42,859 bases of DNA, from assembly GCA_009663005.1 (NCBI GenBank), contig CM018895.1, positions 17,081,123 through 17,123,981 on the forward strand. The letters run 5' to 3'. This DNA is from Actinidia chinensis. Its lineage: Eukaryota > Streptophyta > Magnoliopsida > Ericales > Actinidiaceae. Positions within the stretch are counted from its first letter, which is position 1, and each line of letters starts with the position of its first letter. Shown in pieces: positions 21,282 through 33,628 of this stretch. Below the pieces are notes generated by a model. That model worked only from the letters and a program-made list of their open reading frames with translations. It did no database searches and had not been told where the DNA came from. Made by a program: the position numbers and the translations under genes.

Positions 21282-22460
21282 AGAAGATCCTAAAGATTAT
21301 GAGGCGTCTTGGAGCGTGTTGTGTATAACAATATAAAATTTCAGAATGAATACTAAATATAAATTCATTAATGAATACTTTTTAAAAGATATTAAACTCA
21401 ACCAATTAGCCTTTCTTCTCTCCTCTACTTTTCCCTCTTGCTTTTCAACCAGCCAAAAAAAAAAAACAGAAAAAGACAAATTGGGTTATGGCTCTTGTTT
21501 GCAATGAAATTGCATACGAACTTCGTCCACCACCTTCCACCTTTGGACTTGGTGTGTTTCACCAAAAAATTTATAACATAGTTCTAGAGGGGGGTGGCTG
21601 TTGGCTCTTCAACTCATCATCTGAAATCGGCTCTTTTGAGTCATGCCTTGGTCGGGTCATAGAGATCTGCTATATAGAGGTGAGAATGAATGCTTAGAGC
21701 CCTCCATGATCAATGCTTTTGAGTTCACGTAGAGAGAAAGAGTACCAAGAAGACCTTTTAGACTCCTATTTTATCTTTGAGTTGTGCCCTTTAATAAGTT
21801 TGGTTGAGCTCAGCCGGAAAAAATTCTCTACATTATTAGGTGATGTTTACTAAACTACCCTTGTACTTTAACCAACTATATTTATCTCGGTTATCAAAAA
21901 GTACAAGTGTTTAGTTCAGTAACTTCAAAATGGGGAGTGCCAATATCAATTCCCATTAACAAAATATGGTGACTTATTTCTCAGTACCCAAATCTCTTCG
22001 ATCCATGGGCTGCAGAAGTGGAGTTCAGATGCCTCATCAGAGGGCTCGCCTGGGCCACCGGAAAAAAACAAACAGTCTCTCGAGAGGGCCTTTCTCAGTT
22101 TCGGGAAGTCATCTGAATCGAAAGATCATCACGATCCGCGAACTGGAAATCTAGGGGTTTGGCTTAATCAACGGGTTTGTTTTTTCCCCCCCCCATCCGG
22201 CCCTTCTTTCGTCCCTTCGTCGCACATCATTATTCCCTTCTTCTCACATCAGTCCATGGCGTTGCTGGAGAGAGGCCAGACGATCCGAGGTCGGTCCAGG
22301 AGGATCGCGCTCCTATGTCATTAGGATCGCGCTACTAGTCACGAATTTGGAATTTGGAGCACAAATTCGCGCTTTTGGAATGGAAGAAGTGGCCTATGTA
22401 CTGTGTGAACGATACCTGCAAACTAAGCACCAACCTTGAGGGGAGAAGGGAGAGCCCGAT
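21282..22460. other. Extra 1.2-kb segment inside the copia element, origin unknown
   Basis: It lies between the end of pol and the 3' LTR, where most copia elements have little sequence. The first part is AT-rich (21300-21480), with a pyrimidine-rich patch then 'gggttATGGCTCTTG' opening a 69-codon ORF (21488-21697). The latter part (21990-22470) is GC-rich, unlike its surroundings. I recognise no protein. It may be captured host DNA or a nested insertion; a short flank similarity (ggataagt / ggtaagt) is visible at both borders. Confidence 0.5.
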
Positions 22461-22479
22461 AGTAAAGGCGGGAGGTAAG
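22461..22479 (+). promoter_or_regulatory. Polypurine tract before the 3' LTR
   Basis: agtaaaggcgggaggtaag abuts the TGTTGG of the 3' LTR. Confidence 0.65.
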
Positions 22480-22740
22480 TGTTGGAGTAGTATAGTTAGG
22501 GAAGTAAATAAATAGACATGGTAGTTTCCTAAATTCTAGGAATTAGCTGTTGAATTTATTGTTAATTTGTTTCTGAGTATAGTTATATTCCGTCCCTTAT
22601 TTATCCCTTAGATTAAGGGATTTTCAATTGTTAGAACTATGGGATCATGACAGATTATAGTCATGTGTCGCTAATATTCTAGCATTTTCCATTAATAGTA
22701 GAGAAGAAGAATTATTAGATTTTCTTCCTTAAAACTTATA
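22480..22740 (+). repeat. 3' LTR of the copia element
   Basis: It starts TGTTGGAGTAGTATAGTTAG and is homologous to 18609-18870 along its length. It is followed by CCAAT. Confidence 0.9.
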
Positions 22741-22749
22741 CCAATCAAT

Positions 22750-22916
22750 AGGCAAAAAGGTGAGGATAGGAATCACAATTAACGAGGTACATCCAATCGA
22801 AACCCTCAAACAGGCAAAAAAAAAAGGTGAGGATAGCATAAAAAAGGTAAAGACCCTTTTTACACTCACCCCCCACCCCTACCACCTCCTCGCCATCCTA
22901 CCCCGCCCCCACCGGT
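22750..22916. repeat. Scrambled edge of the satellite array
   Basis: 'aggcaaaaaggtgaggatag' at 22750-22769 recurs at 22814-22837 with a longer A run. A 40-bp satellite fragment (aattaacgaggtacatccaa, 22778-22797) lies between them. A C-rich stretch (22862-22913) then leads into the first full satellite linker. It could be a true array border or a faulty gap-fill. Confidence 0.6.
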
Positions 22917-23410
22917 ACATCCAATGAAAAACCCTTTAGTCCAATACATAAGTCATTGCAAAACAAAACAAATGCAAAATAGTCATACTCATTACTTAAA
23001 ATTTAAATCAGTATATTTCAAAGAGACAAATTACAAACATAAGTATTAACTAATAAACCTAATTAACTGAGCTTGTCATGTTGTAAAAAACACCAAAGTC
23101 AATGCATTAGTCCTCGCAAAACAATACAATACAAAACAGTTACTACTTATTACTCAAAAATTCAAATCAAACATTATTTGAAAGAGATTAAAGACAACAT
23201 AAGGCGTTAACTAATTAATTCCTAATTTACATGAACTTAAAGTTGAAACCCGGAGGAAGCGGAAAACTTCAAATTAAGTTAATTACGTCCAAGATACATA
23301 TACAACATTTAAAGAAAATATTACGTACCTCTATATTTAAAGGGGTTATCGTGTCGAAATATGTATTGAAAAAGTACCTGAGCATAGGCCATAGCAATTA
23401 ACGACGGGGG

Positions 23411-23690
23411 GTACATCCAAAGAGTCTTTGTCCATAGCATAAGTCCTCGCAAAACAAAACAAATGCAAAATAGTCACTACTCATTACTTAAATTTTTAAA
23501 TCCGTATAATTTCAAAGGGACAATTATAACCTAAGGGCATTAACTAATAAAATAATTAACTTGGCTGAAAATAAGTGAAAAACACCAAAGTCAATTAGAA
23601 TAGAAAAGAAAATATTACGTACCTCTATATTTAAAGGTGTCGAAATATGTATTTGAAAGTACCTGAGCATAGGCATAGCAATTAACGAGG
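23411..23690 (+). repeat. Short satellite unit lacking subunit B (280 bp)
   Basis: The unit has the A subunit (ataagtcctcg..., ...aacaccaaagtcaatt). It then jumps into the late linker (aaagaaaatattacgtacct), skipping B and the early linker. Confidence 0.8.
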
Positions 23691-26600
23691 TACATCCAAT
23701 CGAGTCCTTTAGTCAATAGCATAAGTCCTCGCAAAACAAAACAAATGCAAAATAGTCACTACTCATTACTTAAAATTTAAATCAGTATAATTTCAAAAAG
23801 ACAAATTATAACATAAGGCATTAACTAATAATATATAATTAACTTGAGCTGAATAAGTGAAAAACACCAAGTCACTAAACATTAGTTCCTCGCAAAAATA
23901 AACAAATACAAAACAGTCACTACTTATTACTCAAAAATCAAACAAATTATTTGAATAAGATAAAAGCAAAACATAAGGGGTTAAACTAATAATACCTATT
24001 TACTTGAGCTTAAAGTTGAACCCGGTGAACTTTAAACTCAAGTTAATTAGGGTTCAAGATTAAATATACAACATTTAAACCAAAATTACGTACTCAATAT
24101 TAAAGGTGTCGAAAATAGTGATTTGAAAAGTAATGAGTATAGGCATCGCAATTAACGAGGTACACAATCGAGTCCTTTAGTCAATAGCATAAGTCCTCGC
24201 AAAACCAAACAATGCAAAAATAGTCCTATCATTACTGAAAAATTTAAATAGTATAATTTCAAGAGACAAATTACAACATAACGCATAACTAATAATACCC
24301 TAATTTAACTACGAGCTGATCATGTTTAAACACCAAAGTTCAAAGCCATTAGTCCTCGACAAAACAATTACAAATACAAAACAGTCACTACTTATTACTC
24401 AAAAATTCAAATCCAACATTATTTGAAATAGATAACGTACAACGTTAGGGTGTTAACTAATAATACCTAATTTACTTGAGCTTAAGTGAAACCCGGGGAA
24501 CTTAAACTAAGTTAATTACGGATCCAAATACATATACAACATTTAAAGAAAATATACGTACCTAATATTTTAAAAGTGTGAAAAATATGTATTTGAAAGT
24601 ACTGGGCATAGGCCATCGCAATAGTAACGAGGTACATCCAATCGAGTAATTAGTGTCAATAGCATAATCCTCGCAAAACAAAACAAATGCAAAAATAGTC
24701 ACTACCATTAATTAAAATTTTAAGATCAGTATAATCAAAGAGACAAATTACAACTAACGCCATTAACAAAATAAACCTAATTAACGAGAGCTTGATCATG
24801 TGTTAAACACCAAAGTCAATAGCATTAGTCATCGCAAAACACTACAAATTACAAAACAGGTCACTACTTATTACTCAAACATTCAAAATCAAACATTATT
24901 GGAAATAGATTAAAGTACAAGTCAGGCGTTCCAACTAATAATACCTAATAAAAGTTTAATTGAGCTTAAAGTGAACGCGGGAGGACAAACTCAAACTCAA
25001 GTTAATTACGGTCCAAAGATACATATTACAACATTTAAAGAAAATATTACGTACCTAAGTATTTAAAAGTGTGAAACGTTGAAATATGTATTGAAAGTAC
25101 CTGGGCATAGGCATCGCAATGACCGAAGGTTGGTAATCCAATCGAGTCTTAGGCAATAGCATAAGTCCTCGCAAAACAAAAACAAATGCAAATATGTCAC
25201 TACTCAAAAAAAAAAAAAAATTTTTTACTTAAAATTAAATCAGTTATAATTTCAAAGAGAGAAATCCAACATAAGCATTAAACTAATAATACCTAATTAA
25301 ACTTGAGCTTGATCATGTTGAACACCAAAGTCAATAGCATACTCCTCGAAAACAATACAAATACAAAACAGTCACTACTGATTATCAAAAATTTAAACAT
25401 CAACATTATTTGAAAGAGATAAAAAGTACAACATAGGCGTTAACTAATAATACCTAATTTTACTTGGCTTTTTAAAGTTGAACCCGGGGAACTTCACAAC
25501 TGAAAGTTAATACGGCAAAATTACATATATACAACATTTTAAAGCACAATATTACGTTACCTCAAACATTTAAAAGTGTGAAATATGTATTGAAAGTACC
25601 TAGGCATAGGACTCGCAATTAACGAGGTACATCCAATCGAATCATTTACTCAAATCAGCATAAGTCCTCGCAAAACAAAACAAAGCAAAATAGTCCCTAC
25701 TAATTACTTAAACTTTAAATTAGGTATAATTTCAAGAGATAAATTCAACGTTAGGCATTACTAATAATACCCTAATTTAACTTGAACTTGATCATGTTAA
25801 AACACCAAGTCAATAGCATTAGTCCTCGCAAAACAATTCAAATACAAAACAGTCACTACGTCTTACTTATTACTCGCTCAAAAATTTAAATCAACATTAT
25901 TTTGAATAGATTAAGTAACACATAATGCGTTACTAATAATACCTAATTATTACTTGAGCCTTAAGTTGAACCCGGGGAAGTTCAAACCCAATTAATTAAC
26001 GGTCCAAGATACAATATCCAACATTTAAGAAAGTGTTAATTGTACCTCATATTTTACAAAGTGTGAAAATTGTATTGAAAGTACCCCATGGCATAGGCAT
26101 CGCATTACTAGTACCTAACATCCAATCGAGTCCTTGAGTCAATAGCAATAAAAATCCTTCGCAAAACAAAACAATGCACAAATAGGTACTAAACTCATTA
26201 CTGAAAATTTAAATTAGTATAATTTCAAGAAAAGAGACAAATTACAACATAAGGCATTAACTAATAATACCTAAGTTACTTGAGCTCAATCATGTTAAAC
26301 TCAAGAGTCAATAGTATTAGTTCTCACAAAACAATACAAATACAAAACAGTCACTACTTATTACTCAAAAATTTAAATCAACATTATTTGAAATAAATAA
26401 AGTAACACATAAAGCGTTAACTAATAATACCTAATTTATTTGAGGTCAAAGTTGAACCCGGGGAACTTCAAACACAAATTAATTACTGTCCAAGATACGT
26501 ATACAACATTTAAAGCAAATGTTACGTACCTCAATATTTAAAAGTGTGGAAAGATGTATTGAAAGTAACTTAGGATGGCATCGCAAAACTAACGAGGTAC

Positions 26601-27484
26601 AATCCAATCGAGTTCCTTAGTCAATAAGCATAAGTCCTCGCAAAAACAAAACAAATGCAAAATAGGAACTCCTCATTACTTAAAATTTAATCAGAATATT
26701 GTAAGAGACAAAATACAACATAAGGCATTAAATATAGTAATACTTAATTAACTTGAACGTGATAATGTAAACACCAAAGTCAATAGCATAGTCATCGCAA
26801 AACAATACAAATACAAAACAGTCACTACTTATTACCTCAAAAATTAAAATCACATTATTTGAAGAGATAAAGTACAAATAAGGCGTTAAATAATAATAGC
26901 CTCATTTAATTGAGACTTAAATTGAACCGGGGAACTTCAAAGTCGAGTTATATACGGTCGCCAGATAATATACAACATTTAAAGAAAATGTTACGTACCT
27001 CAATATTAAAGTGTGAAAATATGGATTTGAAAGTACCTGGCATAGGCATCGCAATTAACGAGGTACATACAATCTAGTACCTTAGGTCATAGCAATAAGT
27101 CCTCGCAACAAAACAAATGCAAAATAGTCACTACTCATTAACTTCAAATTAAATCACAGTATAATTTCAAAGAGGACAATTACAACATAAGGCCTTAACT
27201 AATAATACCCTAATTAACTTGAGCTTGATCATGTACCTCAAGAGTGCAATAGCATTACTCCACTTCGCAAAACAATACAAATATAAAAAACAGTCAATAC
27301 TTATTACTCACAAATTAATTAAAATTATTTGAATAGATAAAAGTAAAACATAAGGCATTAACTAATAACAGGCATATTTACTTGAGCTTAAAGTTGAACA
27401 CGGGGAACTCAAACTCAAGTTAATTATGGTTTCAAGAATAAAATACAACATTAAGAAAATGTTGACGTCTTAATATTTAAAGGT

Positions 27485-27545
27485 GTCGAAATAGGTATTT
27501 GAAAGTACCTGAAAAAAAGCGGGCGGGCGGGGGGGGGGGCATAGG
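27485..27545. repeat. Foreign G-rich run inside a satellite unit
   Basis: After 'gaaagtacctg' the sequence reads aaaaaaagcgggcgggcggg plus a G run (about 27513-27539). The normal linker then resumes (cataggcat). It breaks an otherwise continuous unit. Confidence 0.7.
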
Positions 27546-27560
27546 CATGTATTTAACGAG

Positions 27561-27864
27561 GTACATCCAATCGAGGTCCTTTAGTAAATAGCAAAGTCAT
27601 CGCCAAAATAATACAAATACAAAACCGTCACTACTATTACTCAAAAATTCAAATCAACATTATTTGAAAAAAGATAAAGTTACAAGCATAAGCGTAACTA
27701 ATAATCCAAATTTACTTGAGCTTAAATTGAACCCGGGAAGTTCAAACCAAGTTAATTACGGTCCAAGATACATAACAACATTTAAAGAAAATGTTACGTA
27801 CCTAAAATTTAAAAGGTGAAAATATGTACTGAAGTACCTGGCATAGCGATCGCATTAACGATGG
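27561..27864 (+). repeat. Short satellite unit lacking subunit A (304 bp)
   Basis: The linker end 'aggtcctttagtaaatagca' passes directly into B-type sequence (aatacaaatacaaaaccgtc, then the B-specific linker). The loss is about one A length. This is the complementary product to the B-less unit at 23411. Confidence 0.8.
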
Positions 27865-30800
27865 GTACAGCCAAATCGAGTGCCTTAGTGAATAAGCATA
27901 AGTCCTCGCAAAACAAAACAAAGGAAAAATAGTCACTACTCATTACTAAAATTTAAATCAGTATAATTCAAAGAGCAAAATTACAACATAAGGCATTAAA
28001 CTAAATTAATTTACCTAATTAATTGAGATTGATCATGGTTAAACAACCCACAGTAATAGCATTACTCCAAGGCAAAAACATACAATACAAAACTGTCACT
28101 ACTTATTATTCAAAAAATCAAATCAACATTATTTGAAAGATAAAGTACAACAAAGGCGTTAACTAATTAATTACCATAATACCTGGACTTAAGTTGAACC
28201 CGGGGAGGGAACTTAAACTCAAGTTAATTACGGTCAAAATAAAAAAAAAAAACAAAATTAAAATATTAAAACAAATATACGTACCACTCAATATTTAAAG
28301 GGTCGAAATAGGGATTTGAAAGTAACTTGAGCATAGGCACCGCATTTAAAGAGGTGGTACATCCAATCGAGGTCTTTTAGTTCAATAGCATAAGTCCTCG
28401 CCAAAAACAAAACAAATGCCAAAATAGTCACTACTCATTACTTAAAGTAAATCAGTATAATTTCAACGAGACAAAATTTACAACATAAGGCATTAACTAA
28501 TAATGCATAAGTAAACTTGGATTGATCAAGTTACAACAACCAAGCATAGCATTACTCCAGGCAAACAAGTGCAAATACAAACACAGTCACTACTTATTAA
28601 CTCAAAAATTCAAAAATCAACATTATTTGAAAGAGATAAAGGTAAACAACATTAAGCGTTAACTAATATACCTAATTTTCTTGAGTTTAAAGTGAACCGG
28701 GGAACTTCAACTAAAGTTAATTACGGTCCAAGATCCCTGTACAAACATTTTTTAAAGCAAATATTACGTACCTCAATATTAAAAGTGTGATTGAAAAATA
28801 TGTATTTGAAAGTACCTGGGCATACCATCGCAATTAAACGACGTACATCAATCGAATCCTTTAGCAATAGCATAAGTCTCGCAAACAAAAAACAAATGCA
28901 AAATAGTCACTACTCATTACTGAAAATTTAAAATCAGTGATAATTTTCAAAGAGACCAAAACAAATAAGGGCATTAACTAATAATATCTAATTAACTTGA
29001 GCTCAATCATGTTAAACTCAAGAGTCAATAGTATTAGTCCTAGCAAACAATACAGAATGCAAAACAGTCATACTTATTACTCAAAAATTAAATCAACATT
29101 ATTTGAAATAGATAAAAGTAACACAAAGACGTAACTAATATTACCTATTTACTTGAGCTTAAAGTTTAACCCGGAACCTCAACTCAGTTTAATCACGGTC
29201 CAAGATAACATACAACATTGAAAGCAAATATTGGTACCTCAAAATATTTAAAAGTGTGGAAATAGGTATTTGAAAGTTACCTAGGATAGGCCATCGCCAA
29301 TTATACAAAGGACATCCCACTCGGTCCTTTAGCATAGCATAAGTCTCGCACAAAACAAAACAAATGCAAAATAGCTCACTACAATTACTTAAAATTTAAA
29401 TCAGTATTAATTTAAAAGAGAACAAGCTACAACAAAGGCCATTAACCGAATAATACCTAATTAACTTGAGCTTGATCATGTTAAACACCAAGTCAATTAG
29501 CATTACTCCAGGCAACAAAAACAATACAAATACAAAACTGTCGACTACCTTATTATTCAAAAATTCAAATCAACATTATTTGAAATAGATAAAGTACAAC
29601 ATAGGCGCTTAATAAAATCATACCTAATTTACCTGAGCCCCCTTAAAGTTGAACCCGGGGAACTTCTAAACTCAAGTTAATTACGGTCCAAGATAAATAT
29701 ACAATATTTAAAACAAATATTACGTACATCAATATTTAAAGGTGTAGAAATATGGATTTGAACTACTTGAGCCATAGGCACCGCCCATTTACGAGGTAAT
29801 CCAATCGAGTCTTTTAGTCAATAGCATAAGTCCTCGCAAAACAAAAAACAAATGCAAAATAGTCAATATCATTACTAAAAATTTTAAATCAGTATAATTT
29901 AAAGAGACGGACAAATTAAAACATAAGGCCATTAACTAATAATGCATAAGTAACTTGAGCATTGATCAGTTTAAACAACCAAGTCAATAGCATTACTCCC
30001 CCCCAGGCCAAAACAATTTGCAAATACAAAACAGTCATACTTATTACTCAAAAATTCAACTATCAACATTAAACATTATTTGAAAGAGATAAAGCCCTAA
30101 CAAAATAAGGCCAGTTCGGTTAAATAATAATACCTAATTTTCTTGAGTCTAAAGTTGAACACCGGGGAACTTCAAACTCAAGTTAATTACGCGTCCAAGA
30201 TACATGTAAAACATTAAAAGCAAATATTACGTACCTCAAGTATTTAAAGTGTGAAAATATGTATTTGAAAGTACCTGGGCAGAGGCATCGCCAATTAACG
30301 ACGTAAATCCAATCGAATCCTTTAGTCAATAGCCATAAGTCCTCGCAAAAAAAAACAAATGCCAAAATAGTCACTACTCATTACGGAAAATTTAAATAAA
30401 AAAAAAAAAAACCCAGTAGCATTTCAAGAGACAAATTAGCAAAATAAGCGCCATTAACTAATAATATCTAATTAACTTGGCCTCAATCATGTAAACTCAA
30501 GAGTCAATAGTTTAGACTCCTCGGACAAAACAATACAAATGCCCCAAAACAGTCACTACGTATTACTCAAAAATTTAAATCAACATATTTGCAAAAGAAA
30601 AGAACACATAAGGACGTTAACTAATATTACCTAATTACTTGAGCTTAAAGCTGAACCCGGGGAACCTCAAAGTCTCAAGCCTTAATCACGCGCTCCAAAT
30701 ACCACATACAACATTTAAAGAAAATATTAGGTATCCTCAATATTTAAAAGTGGCCGAAATATGTATTTGAAAGTACCTAGGCCATAGGCATCGCCACATT

Positions 30801-31167
30801 AAAGACTGGGGCTACATCCAATCGAGTCCTTAGTCAATAGCATAAGTCCATAGCAAAAACAAAACAAATGACCAAAATAGCACTACTCATTACTGAAAAT
30901 TAAATCAGTATAATTTCAAAGAGACTAATTAAAACATAAGGGCATTAACTAATATACCTAATCAAATTGAGCTCGATCATGTTAGTTAAAAACTCAAAAG
31001 TAAAATAGATTAGTACTCGCCAAACAATTACAAATACAAAACAGTCACTACTATTCTCAAAAAATTTAATCAAATATTATTTGGAAAGAGGATTTATTAA
31101 AGAGTAAAAATAAGGCGTTTGTTACCTTGAATAACCTAATTTACTGAGCTGAAAACTTGAACCCGGG

Positions 31168-31291
31168 AAAAACATAAAAAGAAAGGAGAAGGAAGGGGGG
31201 AAAAGAGAAACCGAAAGGAAAAAGAAAAAGAAGCAGTTGTAGTCACGACAAGATACAAAATTTCCTTGTTTTCCCATTCTTCCCATTTTTT
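31168..31291. other. Foreign 124-bp purine-rich/mixed insert replacing part of a satellite linker
   Basis: After 'gaacccggg' about 28 bp of linker are replaced. The new DNA contains gaaaggagaaggaagggggg and gaaaaagaaaaagaag, then a T-rich part. The array resumes at 'agatacatatacaac'. Confidence 0.7.
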
Positions 31292-32050
31292 ACAAGATAG
31301 ATACATATACAACATTTTTAAAGAAAATATTACGTCACATCAATATTTAAAAGGGTGAATTGAAAATCTATATTGAAAGTACTGGGCTAGGCACTCAATG
31401 AAAGGGAGGGGTACACCAATCGAGTCCTATAGTCAATAGCATAAGTCCTCGGCCAAACAAAATAAAGCCAAAATGTCACTACCACTCATTACTTAAAATT
31501 TAAATCAGTATAATTCAAAAAGACAAATTACAACATAATAAGGCATTAACTATAAGACCTAAGAAACTGAGCTTGATCTGTTAAACACCAAAGTCAATAC
31601 ATAGACTACAAAAAACAATTACAATACAAAACAGTCACTACTTATATAAAAATTCAATCAATTTATTTGAATAGATAAAGTTGTGCAACAAAGGCGTAAC
31701 TAATAATACCTAATTTACTTGAGACTTACAAGTTGAGATCGGAGAACTTCAAACTCAAGTTAATTAAGGGTCCAGATAAATATACAACATTTAAACAAAT
31801 ATTACGTACCCAATATTAAGGTGTCGAAATTGGATTTGAAATTACCTGAGCATAGCATCGCAATTAACGGAGGTAGGGGGTACATCCAATCGAGTCCTTT
31901 GGTCAATAGCAGAAGAAGTCCTCACAAAAACAAAACAAATGCCAAAATAGGCACTACTCATTACTTAAAATTTAAATCAGTATAATTTTAAAAAGAAAAT
32001 TACAACATAAGGCATAACTAAATAATACCTAAGTAACTTGAGCTTGATCA

Positions 32051-33221
32051 TGTTAAAACCCAACAACATTGAAATAACCCGACTTTTAGGTTTTGGGTTT
32101 AATTGAAATATTCATAACTTGTGAGATAAATTAAAGAGGACATTTTTTAAATTGAGAGATTATAAGTAATTAGAAGTGGAGGGACTGAAGTGTTAATTTT
32201 TTTTTTAAAATAATTAGAATTGATCTTTCTCTGAAAGAGGCCGACGAAAGGAAGAAAAAGGAAAAAGAAAAAGAAAAAGAAAAAGAGAAGAAAAGAAAAG
32301 AAAGAAAAAAAAAGAAGAACAAGAAGAAGAATAGAGAGAGAGCAGAGAGAAGTTAGAAAAGGGATAGACGAGGAGGCGGCCGTGGGAAGGAAGAGAAGAG
32401 AGAAGAGGGAAGGAAAAAGAGAGGGAAAGAAAGGAGAAGAGAGGGAGAGAGAAATGAGGAGAAATTATATGGTGTGGTTAAGTTTTGATCATGAAAGATA
32501 GAGCGTGCAGATAACAGTGAGATGATGTCAGATCAATGTGAAATTTAGTATGATGATCATGGGGTTGCGCCAGTCTTCATATCTAGTGGTGTTAATTTCA
32601 ATTTGAGGTAAGCAGGAGGTATACAATATGCTTTCTAAACGGAGTTGTTTTTCTAAAATATCTGATTTTGTATTTCTCTTGAGAGTGTTGATATCTGTTG
32701 AAATCCATGGTTATTTGTTGGCATCGTGATATGTATGATGTGATTGTTTGATGGCCTACATGATATGGAATGGAATGGTACATGTACTGAGTGGATCCGC
32801 CGTAGTTCCATTTATGGACCGGGAAAAAGCCCGAGAGCTAGGGACGGGATGAGGCGATCACTAGTAATGTATCAAGGAAAGACCTGGTATGGGGTCTTGA
32901 TGAAATATGGATTCGTTGTTGCTACTCTGGACATTTGTTTTGAGCCGTTATTGATTGTTGGCATATTCCCGTCGTATTGTCTACTTCGTGTTAAAATTAT
33001 TTTTCAGGCGAAAGTAGGGTGTTCGGAAATACGAGTGGGTCGCGTTGAAAGGACTTGAAGATTTGTAATCTTGTTGTATTAATTACATTTTTGGAGACAT
33101 TGTAAAAAAATATTTGGAGAATATTGAATATTGAGGAAAATAGTGCTCTGATTTGTATTTGAGAAAAAATACGGGAATTTAGGTAATTAATGAACGGGAA
33201 ACGGGAGGGTCGGGTGTCACA
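32051..33221 (+). repeat. LTR of a gypsy-type element (near full length)
   Basis: It begins near CCCAACAACATTGAAATAACCCGAC and ends CGGGTGTCACA. Positions 32130-32620 match 1-390 of this window. It holds a long purine-rich block (32241-32470) and 'tttttcaggcgaaagtaggg' near 33000, comparable to the acceptor-like motif in the first LTR. It contains no credible ORF. Confidence 0.65.
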
Positions 33222-33628
33222 AATTTCTTTCCTCTCTTTCTTCTCTTTCTTTCCCTCTTTATTCATTTCATCTGACCTATTTTAGATTTTATAAGTATAG
33301 TATATATTATATAAAAATATATGATTTTATTATTATTTTTTTTATTTTCCCTTTCTTTTCCTTTTCCTTTTTCTTTTTCTTTTTTTCTTTTCTTTTCTTT
33401 TCTTCTTTCGGCCCTGCGCATTAAGCCGTTGAATTAATAAATAAATTACACTTTAACCCCTCCAACTTTTTAAAGTAATTATTTTATTTAAATGTTCTCT
33501 TTATTTAACTCAAAAAAATTACTATCTTTCAATTTAACCCCAGAAAGAATTAAATGCCTTAATTTAAATTACAAAAATTTTATTTTCTTAAAATAAATAA
33601 GGTAATTAAGAGTCGGGATATACATTCT
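33222..33628 (-). repeat. Inverted LTR fragment, same family
   Basis: Read on the minus strand from 33628: TGTATATCCCGAC, then GGGGTTAAATTGAAAGATAG, GGAGGGGTTAAAGTGTAATT, GGGCCGAAAGAAG, then purine-rich sequence. This mirrors 32078-32310 with moderate divergence, so the two form a potential long inverted repeat. Confidence 0.65.

Larger units (their letters stand above)
18609..22740 (+). mobile_element. Ty1/copia LTR retrotransposon, internally deleted
   Basis: Direct LTRs of about 261 bp flank an internal region with an iMet-type PBS, a copia gag and a copia RT-RNase H read in the plus direction. Protease and integrase are missing: the gag zinc knuckle runs straight into RT. About 1.2 kb of unrelated DNA lies between the end of pol and the 3' LTR. 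Stops and frameshifts throughout show that it is dead. It sits inside the downstream flank of a gypsy-type ORF, and satellite DNA begins just after it. Confidence 0.92.
22917..32050 (+). repeat. Satellite array, left block: about 20 units, consensus near 471 bp
   Basis: All units have the same orientation. Each has subunit A (about 159 bp, starting gtcaatagcataagtcctcg), subunit B (related to A, starting gtcaatagcattagtcctcg) and a linker ending in gaggtacatccaatcgagtc. The linker anchor recurs near 22917, 23411, 23691, 24163, 24632, 25135, 25627, 26110, 26598, 27060, 27561, 27865, 28356, 28838, 29306, 29793, 30300, 30810, 31410 and 31878. Spacing is mostly 460-510 bp. Single-base indels are very frequent. 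No ORF of note crosses the array. Confidence 0.95.

Noticed and set aside
32744..33058. 104-codon plus-strand ORF
   Set aside because: It sits inside an LTR, has no known domain, and the related LTR at 1-1624 has no counterpart.
32241..33410. Purine and pyrimidine blocks as promoter elements of a gene
   Set aside because: They are parts of LTRs in opposite orientation, and no gene follows.
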